A DNA stretch of 64,000 nt from Panicum virgatum. Taxonomy: Eukaryota; Streptophyta; Magnoliopsida; Poales; Poaceae. Below are positions 21,820 to 33,813 of this stretch, in pieces (the first letter of the stretch is position 1; each line of letters starts with the position of its first letter). The position numbers were made by a program, and so were the translations under genes. The stretch spans positions 17,123,033 through 17,187,032 of the forward strand of contig NC_053153.1 of the NCBI RefSeq assembly GCF_016808335.1. Direction: 5' to 3'. Under the pieces are notes generated by a model. The model saw nothing but the letters and a program-made list of their open reading frames with translations, had not been told where the DNA came from and did no database searches.

Positions 21820-24800
21820 TCAAACAACATGATCATCACCATTAGTGAAGGAACCCACATCGCTGGACATTCGCAGAAGCTGCGCCAGTTCTAACCGGTA
21901 CTCCAGACCCCGGATGTAGTGACCCAGCAGCATGCACCTATACAGTTCAGAGAACAGGTGGTCAGAAGCTATATATATGGTATAAGAACAAATACCACCA
22001 TTAAGTCTGCTTTGCAGTACCAGAAGAGCAAACGTGCAAGATAATCACGGGGAACGGATATTAGAGGCTGAAACGGGAGGGAAGCATTCTCGACAAGCTC
22101 CGCACAGTCATCATCCTCACCCCCTAGGTTTAGGGCACCACCAGAAGTGTTGTCTAGTGGCGGAGGGGCTTTTGAGTGTATCTTGGGGGAAAGAGTAGCA
22201 AGCAGACCATGAACCACAGAATGAATTGCTTCTTGCACACCAGGACACGTAGACTCTGATAGTTCAGCAACCTGTTCAAAGCAGCTAGGTTAGGCAAATG
22301 AGCAGGAGAGCTTAGTAATTTTGTTTTACACTTGGGATTTGTGTTAAGAACATTTTATCATAAATGACTCATTACGAAGATGAGACGTAATGAAAAATTG
22401 ACCGTTTGCATTAACCATGAGATTCAATTTGGAACATACCTTCTCTGGTGTTAGTGATCTCAAATAGTCCAGCAAGTCATTTTTTTCCTCTCCAACAAAC
22501 TGTTGCATCTGTAGGGCAGAATTCTTTCTCCTAAGGTCATGTAACTCCTGCAATGTCAATAAAATCAATAAGCATTCAAGTTTGATATAAGATGCAACAC
22601 AGCACTATCATATGCAAAATGATCAAATCATATTTGACAGCACCAGTCACACAAAATGGTCACTAGGGATACAATTGGTTTCTTTTTTTCTGATCCACTG
22701 AATTATCCAGCTCAGAGTGGATAGAAACAGGTGTGTCTCGTATTTGTCCAATTTGCAAGCCAAGCTTGAGCGCAGCTTGGGCCTTTATTGTCATATGTTG
22801 TCCAATTGTACATGAGAGTACAAGACGCATGCGCTACTCTTGCCACAGAGCATACTGTGTTGAGCTCAAGCTTTGACAGAGCCGACCTTGAGCCCACCAA
22901 GCTTGAACACTAACTTAGGCTTGCTTAAGCTCAGCTCGAGCTTATGCTTGCACCAAACCTTGTGTTGAGCTCGAGCTGAGCCTACACCTCTTCAAGCTTG
23001 GCTTCTCTTACATGTGGATCAGTAACAAAAAAAAAGTTCTACTATCATCTCATAATTGATAGAAGGAATAATCTATTGCTTATTTTGCTGGGACCAGGCT
23101 ATAAATTAATTAGATACAGTCAATAAACTCAATATATTTGCAAAATGAATCAGTGACAAACAATTAATGGCACAGAAACTCAAAGTAAATATATGGCATG
23201 CAAGATATTCACAAACTTATCAATATGTTCAATAAATCTGGTATGCATCAAGTTAACATTCACAAATTCATGTAGCGGTGAAAACTACATACACATAGTG
23301 GGTACACTCAAGTTAATTACACAAGTACCAACTCTAGCCTGTGCATAGTGCGTATACTCCCAAGTTATTTGTGATCTTCCTCCTATAGTATATGCAACAT
23401 TCATATTTATGAACTAAACTGATGAATTGCATACTTATATGGAATGCATGATGGCAATAGATATAAATGCCGTATAATGAATCAGACTAGAAGATGAAAT
23501 GACTTGGAACTTAATCAAGCAACAGACTACATTACCTTTTTCATGGCATCCAAACGGGATTGCATCTGAATAATGTACTCTTCTGCTTGAGGTGTTAAGT
23601 TACCAAGCTCTTCTCCCATATGTTCATGTGATGATTCTTCATCACTTTTTCCAGGATCCTGGGGCATAATGTCCTCTTCTGATAATCTAAAAATAGTGAC
23701 AGGTCTACCCAAATTGATGTTATGGTGATTGTCTTCAGTGATATCACTTTTTGGACATTCTCCATCTTCTTCAGACAGTTCTAGGTTTCTTTCAAACGAA
23801 AGCCTGTACTCAGCATTACGTAGAGTATACCTGGAGGCAGAAACAAAGTAAAGATCAGAGTTTTACTCTGGCATACATGTGAACTGTATTTCCATGAAAC
23901 AAGGCAATACTTCTCATTATCTCAGTTATTGGCAGATTATATAGCCATAGCTATTACAGAAAACAATATATTATGACTTTATCACATGGGAGATAGGCTC
24001 ATACTAATAACTAAGTACTCCCTCCGTATTGGTAAAGGAAGTCGTTTAGGACAACGACACGGTCTCCAAAACACAACTTTGACCTCTTATTTTTTAAAAA
24101 AATATTTATAGAAAAGTGATATACGTAAACTTTTATGAAAGTATTTTTCAAGACAAATCTATTCATATAATTTTCACATTTGTAAACTCAACAACTTAAA
24201 AGTTCTTGATAATTTATATTCCCAATATTTGACCCAAATCTTGTCCAAAACAACTTCCTTTACCAATACGGAGGGAGTAGGTCAGGACCACAAACAAAGT
24301 TTATAAGAGCAAATATTTAAAAGAAACACAACAGCATCTCATTCCCTGCCTCGTACATGAGGGAGGGAGGAGGGAGAGAAAGAGTGAGCAAGCAAACTTT
24401 TCATTTTTTTAAGTTTTGCATCTGTGAAAAATGAAAAGCTAACAGTTACTCCATCCATCCTAAAATAAAAGCATTTATAGTTTTGTCCTAAGTCAAACCA
24501 TCTTCAGTTTGACTAAGCTTATAGAAAAGAATAACAACATTTACGATATCAAATTTGTATATCGGATCCATTATGAAATTCAAGTTCATAGAGTACTACT
24601 TTGATGTGGTAGATGCTGATATTCTTTGATATAAACTTGGTCAAACCTGATATAGTTTGACTTAGGACAAAACTAGAAATGCTTTATATTTTGGGACAGA
24701 GGGAGTAATTCGGAAGGAGCTATGGAACCTGATTGGCTTTGAGAGATGTCTATTAACCTGGGAAACTAGCCAAATTAAATATATTCCGACCATACTACAA

Positions 24801-27800
24801 CAAGCTCGTATGGGAAATGTAAGCCTAAGCCACACATGCAGAATGCGCAGAACATGGTTGACTCTCTTCTTGACCAAAAGAAGCCAGGAAGGAACCAGAA
24901 ACCACCGTGAAGTGGTACAGGTAGAAGAAATGTGACTACTAAGGAAACTATTAAACCTCACTAGAAGGTTATCATTTTTTAATAATCTGATAACGATAGG
25001 CCTGGTGCAGTGGTAAAGTCACCCCACATGTGCCAAGAGGTCCTGGGTTCGACGTAGCCTCTCTGCAAATTATTGCAGGGGTAAGGCTTGCCTCATATAA
25101 TCCTTCCCCAGAACCCACCTTGCGTGGGAGCTTCCAGCACTGGGTCTGTCCTGATAACGATAGGCCTCTTTCTCGGACATAACACATCAGAGAGGTATAC
25201 AACGAAGTTGGTCATCATTTATAGGTCCACATGCTATTCTACTGAACTAATAAATACAAGATTGCAGGAGTTGCATCAGTTTCACATGTCAATTAAGACC
25301 AATACACGTTGGAAGGTCAAAGACGTTGACTCTGAATTATAAATTCAACAACAACAAAGCAAATCACATGCCTAATAATGCAACCAAGCATCGGAAAGTA
25401 CTTTTCATAACAACCATGATAAAATAATCTTTCAAGTAGAAAGCATACCCAGTCATAATTGAAGATACCAATAACTTGAAGAAGGGATTCCAAAGGGCTT
25501 CTACAACAACACGGAACTGATCAGATGGAAGCAGACCCAACATGCCAGATATGGTCCTCTTCATTGCATCTACTGTTTCAGGAGCAATATCTTTCTGAAT
25601 GACACTTAGGTCCAAGGGCTCTATATCCTGGATCAAGTTCCAGAGCATGGATTTCTACAAGATAACCAAACACATCATAAGACAAATTTAAAGCATGACC
25701 AAAACAATGTGTAAGTGGCTTTTAATAGATAAAAATGGGAACATCATGAATATCTATATAGTAGTTAAATAAAAAAAACTCAACTTGCGAGGGGCAAGCC
25801 GCCCCCCGGGCATTGCATGTAAGAAGAGGCCTTCTCACGCAAGCCGAGAAAATCCCCAAACCCCTGCCCCCACCCTTACACAGGCCGCTTGACACCCGGG
25901 CTGTTGCCCGAGTGAGAATGGGCCATCCTTCAGGCTGCTGCCTCCATGTGCTTTGGTGTGGGGGCAGGCGAGGGGATTTTTTTAACCTCAGCCTGAAATT
26001 CGCTCCCTCGGGGAGTCGAACCCAGGACCTGAGGAGTGCTACTGAGGCCACCTAACCACTACAGCCAGGCACCCGTTTAAATCAAGTAAGTTCATAGGCA
26101 CTCTATAAAATATAATACTTAAGCATCTGTATTAGTCTCATCCCTAGCAAGTGCTCATAAGCCAATGCTCAAAATCATGGAGTCACATGTATTACGTGCA
26201 ATTAATGCATAAAGACAATTGGCAGCTAACTAGTAAAAAGCTCCTTGGCGTAGAATCCCACTGCTTCAATCAGAAAGTGAAAACCATGGCTCATGGACAG
26301 GCAATATTTTCAAATTACTATGCAACATTAGTGGCCATAACTATTGCTGCTGCAATTAAGAAGCATAGATGATTCAGACAAACAGTGTGAAGTACTCCTT
26401 CCATTTAAAAATACAAGGCATATATCATCTCGTTAGAGCTTTGGCCAACAATTACTCCATTAATATGCCATTTACATGATACAAAATCATTATGTATCAA
26501 TGGGGTAATTGTTGGTCAAAGCCTTGTCCTAGTGAAACAAAACACGTCTTGTAATTTCAAGCGGAGGGATTACATAAACAGAATCGAACATCCTACAGCA
26601 AGATAATAAGTCACAATGTTGAGAAGGACCCAGCTGAATATTTGCAATGCTTTCAAGAATTCATTCCGAGTTATCTAACACAAGTTTGATACCAAAATAT
26701 AAGGTCATAGCTTTTCAATCCAAACATTAACTCAGTCAATACATACTGCAAGAACAGAATTGCTAACTTAGCTCAGCAATAGTCAGCATCCCAAAAGTAG
26801 TACCAATGACACACAAAGAATCTAAGCAAATTATAACTCAAGACTCCATGATGATAGGCAGAAATATATAATGTTTTGAGCTAAAAGTACATAATAGTAG
26901 AACACTCAAACCCTAAGCGCTAGGGTTCCTCATGTCATTCAGGAGTCACAAACAGAGTTTGTTTATGTTTGCAATGCTAAATGACCCCCTATAAAAGCAG
27001 GTTGTTGAGTTAAGAGTAGAAAATAATTCTTCATAAATCACAAGTTCACAACCTAAGATCAAAAACAAGGGGGGTGAAATGAAACTTATAAGAAAATCCC
27101 ATCAGCCTCACGATCCAGGTAGGTATCATCCAACATGTTCAAACGACCATGGTCACTGATGAATTACTGCGCCTAAAGTTATGCACATGCAACTAAAACT
27201 CCATAACTAAAAATCACAACTGTCGTACAGAAACTAAACACAACTAATAACTAGAATTGCATATCTTCCCTCGATGCTTCGATGAGCGCAGCTAACAACT
27301 GCTTCAAAGCACCTCTTATCAATACACGAAATGTTATAGCAGCTATGATCCGATCGCGTTCACAGGGAAATAATTAGTTTACAGCCGAAGCTGAGGCTAC
27401 CGCAGGAGCTCTCCATCATAAGATCAACTTTCCTGGAGGCCAGATCCTATTCATCGCTCTCGCATCAAATTCCAAACAAGAAATGATTACCGACGGCACC
27501 TTTCCAGTACCCAAACCTCAAATCACCCGCCACAGAGACCATCGGAGACTAATCATCTAGCAGTAGCCAATACTACCCACCAGACATACTATTCAATTTG
27601 GGGAAAATAAGGGAGAGGGTGGTTGGCCGCTGGGGCGATGCGCCCGAGGCAGGCGAGGTAGGGAGGGACGGTGGGTTGGCTCACCTTGAAGGGTCCGTGC
27701 ACGGGCCTCCCCCGCGCGTGGAGCTCGTCGAAGGGCGACGCGGACGCGGCCGCCACCCCGACAGCCCTCCTCCGCCGAGCGGCCCCCGCATCCAGCGGCG

Positions 27801-27888
27801 CCGCCGCGAACGGCGGCGGCGGAGGGGGCAGCCTGAGGCGCTGCTGCGCGGCGAAGGGCGGCGCGCGGAGGCTGTAGGCGATCGGCAT
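21820..27888 (-). CDS. DUF760 protein, chloroplast-targeted (UV-B-induced At3g17800-like)
   Basis: Six exons on the minus strand: 27888-27685, 25654-25449, 23830-23536, 22547-22440, 22271-22021 and 21937-21820 (TGA), 393 aa; all junctions are GT-AG and phases match. Residues 1-68 are Ala/Pro/Arg-rich with few acidic residues, as in plastid transit peptides. The first DUF760 unit reads DLSVIQKDIAPETVDAMKR...LLPSDQFRVVVEALWNPFFK; a related helical unit lies in the C-terminal part (PRDYLARLLFWCMLLGHYI, RLELAQLLRMSS). Between them an acidic linker and a DLRRKNSALQMQQF coiled stretch are seen. The family includes the Arabidopsis UV-B-induced protein; its biochemical role is unknown. Large introns 1 and 2 house two SINEs and three Stowaway MITEs. 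Head-to-head with the NRAMP gene, start codons 0.9 kb apart. Confidence 0.92.
22700..22990. repeat. Low-complexity AGCTCGAGC/AAGCTTG-rich patch in DUF760 intron 3
   Basis: Many variants of gagctcgagct and caagcttg are crowded here, a pattern also seen in weaker form at about 31460-31530 in the last NRAMP intron. Such patches are common transposon-derived sequence in plants; no borders found. Confidence 0.45.
24018..24277. mobile_element. Stowaway MITE with near-perfect inverted ends
   Basis: 260 bp, starts CTCCCTCCGTATTGGTAAAG and ends with its exact complement order (ctttaccaatacggaggg), flanked by TA on both sides (24016-24017, 24278-24279). In DUF760 intron 2. Confidence 0.95.
24449..24705. 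mobile_element. Stowaway MITE, second family, long hairpin
   Basis: 257 bp, flanked by TA (24447-24448, 24706-24707). The arms ctaaaataaaagcatttata... and ...gctttatattttgggaca are complementary with few mismatches; the next arm segments (ttttgtcctaagtcaaac / gtttgacttaggacaaaa) pair perfectly. Confidence 0.93.
25001..25150 (+). mobile_element. Au-type SINE
   Basis: tRNA-derived head with A box (TGGTGCAGTGGTAAAG) and B box (GGTTCGAC), then a body ending in gggagcttccagcactgggt, the characteristic Au SINE end. It is bounded by 16-17-bp direct repeats CTGATAACGATAGGCC(T) at 24987-25003 and 25151-25167, a perfect target duplication overlapping the 5' end. In DUF760 intron 2, opposite to the gene. 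Confidence 0.9.
25769..26074 (-). mobile_element. Second SINE, different family
   Basis: On the minus strand it begins GTGCCTGGCTGTAGTGGTTA (A box) with B box GGTTCGACTCC about 50 bases later, an approximately 300-bp GC-rich body and a T-rich 3' end (gagttttttt). Short similar flanks (gttaaat / gtttaaat) may be the target duplication. It lies in DUF760 intron 1 in the same direction as the gene. Confidence 0.75.
26396..26570. mobile_element. Stowaway MITE
   Basis: 175 bp with ends CTCCTTCCATTTAAAAATAC and (reverse complement) ATCCCTCCGCTTGAAATTAC, flanked by TA (26394-26395, 26571-26572). The interior pairs around ggccaacaattactccat/atggggtaattgttgg. In DUF760 intron 1. Confidence 0.85.
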
Positions 27889-28794
27889 GCCGCCGCCGGT
27901 CGCTCTCCCCCGCTTGCTTATTCCCCCTTCCTCCCCCCGACCCTTGCCTCCGCGGGCGTGGGCGGCGATTCCTCCCTCCCCTCGGGGCCCCCGGGGGCGA
28001 AGGAGATAGGCTTTTTCAGCTGCCCCGCTGGCCGGCTCCGTCTCGCTGCTCGCGTCCGCTTCCGTGCGTGCGTGGTAGGCGAGGCCGGAGCCGCGGATAC
28101 TTGCGGGGCGAGGTGGGTCACTGGCGGGTGGGGCAGGCGGGGGAACTCGTGGACGGCCGCGGCTGGCCCCCGGTGGGTGGACGTGGAGGGCGGTGGGATT
28201 GCGTCCACGTGAGCGGCTCCGCTGTGTCCGCCCGCCGGTCGGTCTTCTGGGCTGCCGCTGGGGAGGTGCTCTACGGGCCTACTGTATGTTCCGGCCCAAC
28301 AAGTGCAGTGCATGCGGCACGGCCCAGCATGTGCATTCGAAGCAGCCCGTTTGTGTTTGCTTTCATGATCATTTCCTAAAAAAAAATTCCTAAAAAATTA
28401 CCATCCCTATTGAAAATGAGGGCAGCTCATTTGTCCATAGTTCACATCAATAATGGCCTCTGCACTAGGCATTCAATTCAAGTAATCATGCATTTTTTTC
28501 CAAATCCAAAATCAACTTTTAAGTTTTTTTAAGGGCCTAACATAAAACAATCATGCCCATAGCTTAGAGAATTCTAGCATAGAAGGGAAGGAGACTGCTT
28601 TTTTTTTTCTTCTGCCAATACAAGAACTTTTCCTACATCTATGCAAGTCCACAGCGTTTCTAAGCTGGCGTCCTCTCATTTTTAGCATTCTTCACGTAGT
28701 CTTAAGAGCGGGTAGCAGAACACTCAACCAGGCTCTAAACATAGGATACGACCCCAAAACCACGCGGCAAACGGGGGGGTCGGCTCGGCACTTG
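27889..28794. other. Shared 5' region between divergent DUF760 and NRAMP genes
   Basis: The left half is GC-rich and should hold the DUF760 5' UTR and promoter; the right half is AT-rich up to the NRAMP start. Long plus-strand open frames (27598-28212) run antisense across DUF760 exon 1 and are explained by GC content. No TATA box that I would defend. Confidence 0.5.
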
Positions 28795-31700
28795 ATGGTT
28801 CGCGCCACGGCCACGAGCCACGCGGGCCCGCCGTCAGTCGCGCATCCGGCGAACTCCGACCCGATGGCCGCCGACAACGCAGCCGACGGAGAGCCCGCCG
28901 AGGGCTCGCCCCCCGCCTCCGGCGCCGAGGTTCGCGCCCTCCTCCGCCCCTCGTCGTTCGTCTCCGCCATCTCCGACGATGACGAGGGCTTCGAGGAGCG
29001 CGCGTTCGAGCCGGCCGAGAAGGTCGTCGTCTCCGTCTCCGGCGACCCCGACGAGGAGCGCCTCTTCTACGCCTCGGGGGGCCGCGCGCCGCCCTTCTCC
29101 TGGCGCAAGCTCTGGCTCTTCACGGGCCCCGGGTACCTGATGAGCATCGCCTTCGTGGACCCCGGGAACATCGAGGGCGACCTCCAGGCCGGCGCCACGG
29201 CCGGCGGCTCCCTGCTCTGGCTGCTCCTCTGGTCCACGGCCATGGGGCTGCTCGTGCAGCTGCTCGCCGCGCGCCTCGGGGTGGCCACGGGGAGGCACCT
29301 CGCCGAGCTCTGCCGCGACGAGTACCCGGACTGGGCGCGCCGCGCGCTCTGGCTCATGGCCGAGGTCGCCCTCATCAGCGCCGACATCCAGGAGGTCATC
29401 GGGAGCGCCATTGCCATCAAGATCCTCAGCCACGGCTTGTTGCCGATTTGGGCCGGCGTTGTCATCACCGCATTGGATTGGTAAGCTTCTTTGCTAGCCT
29501 CTTCTCGGGTTGTGGAAATGTTACAAATCTACGTAGGCATTTCGCAAAAACAATGATATGTATTGTGATTTTGGTGCTAGATCTCAACTTGTTTCCATAA
29601 ATCAGAGTATCGTGCCTAGTAATTGACGGATTGACCCGTTGCTAATTTGCAATAAGATATCGCCCCGTCTGGTGTGAAAAGTGGACGAAATTTTAAATTG
29701 GTTTGTCGTGCATTAAAGTTTCTTAGGGAGGTTAGCAGATAATTCTCCAATTCATACTAGAGTTGAAGCATATGCGTCTTCGTTAAACAATGCAGGTGAT
29801 TAGCCCAGTAGTATGTCTTGTTGAATACGTCAAATGTGGTGAATACCTTCGTCACTTTGCTGCCTGTCAGCTGGTCGAACGTTTAAGATTTGTTGCTCAC
29901 ACTCCAACAAAGCTTTCGGTAAATGCTGGAGCAGTATTGCTATGTGGCATAATGGGGGAAAAAACTTCAGGTGCAGCACAACTACATGATATTATCTGTC
30001 TATCATACTGAATCGAATCTAGAATTTCTTCCTTTATGTTCCACCATCTGAACAGAGTCCCAACCTACTACTAGAGTGTACTTGTGAGCCATACAGTAGC
30101 ATATGAATAATATTGAGTGCAAGTTTGATTTGATTTGATTTTATTTGAACTTGTAAAATTGCTCTTCAATATCATGGCATGTAAGCATTGATTTTGTTGT
30201 CCTTATTGTTTGAATAGTAGGAAGGTTGTATCCCACTAACCGAAATTTATTTTCCATCAGCTTTATTTTTCTTTCCCTCGAGAACTATGGGGTGAGAAAG
30301 TTGGAAGCTTTGTTTGCAGTTTTAGTTACAACAATGGCGTGCTCCTTTGCATGGATGTTTATAGAAACCAAGCCCAGAGGGAAAGACCTAATCATTGGTG
30401 AGTATCTATTGCTGCTTGTCTTCTTTCTCGAAATATGGCGAAGGAGATCCCAATAAAAAAGATGTTACTTGCTTTCAAGAAAAGCAGAGTTTTCTCCTTT
30501 CAAAAAAAAATTTAAAAAGATGTTACATTGCCCAATATGATCTGAACCCTCGTGGGTATCTGTGTGTCAAGTGCCTCTACCATATGACCAATGCTGTTCT
30601 GTTGTCTGCTTAACCTTCGATCATGTGTTTCACCTGTCTGATATTATGTTCTCCAGCCAATCACAGTGTAATTTATGTGCTACAGGCATTCTGGTCCCAA
30701 AGCTGAACTCAAGAACAATAAAACAAGCTGTTGGTCTTGTTGGAAGTGTTATCACACCCCATAATGTGTTCCTTCATTCTGCTCTTGTGCAATCAAGAAA
30801 AATTGACCCGGAAAATGAATATGAAGTCCGTGAAGCGTTGAGGTACTATTCCATTGAATCCACCATGGCATTGGTAGTGCCCTTCATGATAAATTTATTT
30901 GTCACAACAGTTTTTGCAAAAGGGTTTTATGGTACCAAAGAAGCAGATAATATTGGTCTTGAGAATGCTGGGAAATATTTACATGAGAAGTTTGGGGGTG
31001 ATTTTTTCCCTGTCCTCTATATTTGGGGTGTCGGGCTATTAGCTGCTGGAACAAGTAGTACCATAACTGGAACTTATGCTGGACAGTTTATAATGGGTGG
31101 GCTTCTGAATTGGCGGGTGAAAAAATGGATCCGGGCATTGATCACTAGAAGCTTTGCGATCGTGCCAACTATAATTGTTGCTCTATACTTCAACACATCT
31201 GATTCTGCACTGGATGTTCTCAATGAATGGCTCAATGTGCTCCAATCAATCCAAATCCCATTCTCACTGATCCCACTGGTAACATTGGTTTCTAAGGAGG
31301 AAGTCATGGGACCTTTCAAGATCGGTCCAAGAACAAAAGTAAGTAACAACCAATGATATTCCCGTTGTGTATCACATGCTTTTCTTCGTTTTTCAACGAG
31401 TTTTAGAGATGTAACATAAGCTCAACTCATTCAAGGATGTGAATTTAAACTTGGTAATCAAAGTTTTGCTGAACTGAACTAAGCTATTTGAACTGCTGGA
31501 GCTTAGCTCACCAAGCTTAACTAAAGCTTCATTTTTATTTCTTAGCGGGATCCTGATTCAAGAGCTTTCTATATGAATGTTTTGGATATTTTCTTGGCAA
31601 AATGTGTGCTAAACTAAAGATTGAGGTGTTGCCATTGAATTTGAACCTTGCATTTTGGAACAAAGGGAGCAGCTCTCTTTTTAGGAAGCCTGCTTTTAGA

Positions 31701-31970
31701 AACTTATCCATGAATCATGAATACTTTTGTCTCTTAGTTATTTTAGCTTTGCCAAATCATTATATTTATACAGCATTGTAAACTAACCTTAGCATATTGA
31801 TGTAGATTGCTTCCTGGACAGCTGCATCCGTACCAATCGTAATAAATAGCTACATGTTGTTCGATTTCTTCTCTTCAGAAACGGAAGGCCTGTTGTCCAG
31901 TTCAGCTCTTTGCGCGGCCGTGATTGCTTATGCTATGTTCATAATATATCTCATTTTCCGAGGCACGTAG
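28795..31970 (+). CDS. NRAMP: NRAMP-family metal transporter with altered metal-site residues
   Basis: Four exons: 28795-29480, 30261-30397, 30686-31338 and 31806-31970 (TAG), 546 aa. Hallmarks of the plant NRAMP2/3/4 clade are clear: [20 protein letters not shown] (DPGN at 122-125), [46 protein letters not shown] and [11 protein letters not shown]. The TM6 motif normally MPHN reads TPHN (Thr298, bases 30754-30756) and the TM10 motif normally AAGQSS reads AAGTSS (Thr397, 31051-31053); both family residues line the metal site. An acidic dileucine EVRALL (45-50) suggests endomembrane or tonoplast sorting. ATG at 28864 ([10 protein letters not shown]) is an equally possible start, 23 codons shorter. 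The rice orthologue by synteny is probably the chromosome 12 protein called Nramp6 in UniProt and NRAMP7 in some papers (memory). Confidence 0.93.
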
Positions 31971-32745
31971 TTTTCTAACCGTTTTGTGATAGGGATACAC
32001 AAGAACAACTTCATATGACAAAGAAAAGGATAAACCATTTTGCTCTATGATGACAGCTTACTAACATTTAGGAAACTCAGATATTGGAGTGCACATTGTA
32101 CAGAGGGTAGGAAGGAGAAGGTTCAATCGTTGACTAGAGCTGTGCCAGTGACTTTCGTTGTGTTCGCTTGGCTGTGGCTGGTGCTGATTTGTTATGAGAG
32201 AACTGTACTGCTGACTGGCTGGTAGCTGGTGGCTGATGCTGATTTAGTATGAGAGAACAGTACTGCTGACTGGTTGGCTGACAAGCCAAACGACAGAGCG
32301 TTTGTTGTCTCTTCTATGCATTGAACTCTGGCTGCAACTGGAAGCAGACAATAGAGAGAACTGTATGTCCAGCAATTTCTCGTTTCATGGCATGTGGATG
32401 GCAGATAGGGTGAGAGACACAGAGAAATTGGAGTTAAACAAGGCACTAGATATCAGAAAAGTAGGGTGATGTATCGTGTAATATATTCGGGCGTATGAGG
32501 TCAATGTTGTCATGTAATTAGAGTAGTAGCAGCTCTCATCAGGTTGTACCAAAGCTCTGATAAACTTTTGCAGACTCCAAATGACAAAGGATTAATTCAT
32601 TCTAGTGGTCTTTACACACTTGTCTTCATAGAAAACAAGGAACCGATTGACTTTAAGCATGTACAGATATTAACAACAAACTTAGGTGATGACGTAGACT
32701 CGTAGCAATAGGTGCCACCCGAGCATCCTGTGTATCAATGACATA
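31971..32745. other. NRAMP 3' flank
   Basis: Includes the 3' UTR and the MITE at 32158-32297; otherwise nothing recognised. Confidence 0.5.
32158..32297. mobile_element. hAT-like MITE with internal tandem copy
   Basis: Ends TGTTCGCTTGGCTG and (reverse complement) CGTTTGGCTTGTCAGCC are imperfect inverted repeats. Inside, a unit of about 60 bp (gctgattt(g/a)(t/g)tatgagagaac...ctgactgg) occurs twice in tandem. Confidence 0.5.
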
Positions 32746-32777
32746 CTCCTTTGATTTTAAAATGTAAGTTATTTTAG

Positions 32778-32916
32778 TTTTGTTATTAGGCTAATCCCAA
32801 TGTAAATTTCATAGAGGTTTTATGCATATTAAATACAGTGCCACGTCAGCAGTTGGTGATGATATGACAATGTAATTATGAAGAAAGAGAGGAACTGAGT
32901 TTCATTAGGATAAACT
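32778..32916 (+). repeat. 139-bp direct duplication, left copy (right copy 33814-33952)
   Basis: The segment from ttttgttattaggc to aggataaact is repeated without visible differences 1036 bp apart. It contains a piece of the Stowaway, the TTA site and the first part of the Tourist MITE, so it is not a normal target duplication. Confidence 0.9.
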
Positions 32917-33813
32917 AGTCAGGTTGGCGCGCTACGCGCGCCTATACCAAAAACACGGACCTAAAATATTAATAGAAAGATATTATCCGTTACTATATTC
33001 GAAGCAACGTCGTATCGATGTATTGAGTTAGATCTAAAAATTACAGTAAAGCGGCATAGTAGTTTTGTGTCTGAGAGCGCGCTAATCTCAAGCATTGTAG
33101 TATATAGGTACAGGTAATTTTTTCTTAGGAATTTTTTGTGTGTCAGTAGGTATAGTTTAATTACTTTAGTAGGAAAAAAAAGCAAGATTAGAAATGAATG
33201 AACATTTTAATTATATTTTGTGGATTTACGGAGGGAAATCAAAACCCAAGAAGTAGTATAACTACCACATGTAAATGTAGTATACAAAATTTAGTTATTA
33301 TTTTTGTATGTAGGAAGTAGTTAAATATATTTTGTATTGTCAAATAACGGAAGAAAAATATTTTTTTAAGATAAAGAGACTAACTTAATAGAATCATGGG
33401 CCCCATGTGGGTCCCGCCTGAAGAGTACATGGGTCCACGTGGGTCCCGCCTGAATAGTACGTGGGCCCCATGTGAATAGTATGTGGGACCTGCATGAACA
33501 GTGCTCGGGTCCCACGTGGGCCACAACTCATGAGGAGGCCCCAAATCTTGGCCCTTTAGTATAAGAAAAATATTTTTTTAAGATAAAAAGACTAACTTAA
33601 TAGAATCATGGCCCCACGTGGGCCCCGCCTGAATAGTACGTGGCCCCATGTGGGGCCCGCCTGAATAGTACGTGGGCCCACGTGGGTCCCGCCTGAATAG
33701 TACGTGGGTCCCGCCTGAATAGTACATGGGTCCCACGTGAATAGTATGTGGGACCCGCATGAACAGTGCTCGGGCCCCGCGTGGGGCCACGACTCATGAG
33801 GAGGCCCCAAATC
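32915..33813 (-). mobile_element. Helitron-like element (3' end), minus orientation
   Basis: Read on the minus strand, the unit ends with a 17-base hairpin GGCGCGCGTAGCGCGCC, a short spacer AACCTGA and CTAG followed by T, the canonical Helitron 3' terminus (hairpin, CTRR, insertion before T). A clear 5' TC end was not found at the other side (33813), so the unit may be truncated or fused. It carries no RepHel coding sequence. The body holds a tandem repeat (33351-33814). Confidence 0.6.

Noticed and set aside
25001..25075. tRNA gene
   Set aside because: A and B boxes are present but the sequence does not fold as a tRNA cloverleaf and continues into an Au SINE body with target duplications.
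27598..28212. 204-codon plus-strand frame
   Set aside because: Runs antisense through DUF760 exon 1 and its GC-rich 5' region; Arg/Gly-rich peptide without domain.
33578..33810. Overlapping 63-72-codon frames with repeated YYSGG/HVGP peptides
   Set aside because: They translate the GTGGGTCCC minisatellite in three frames.
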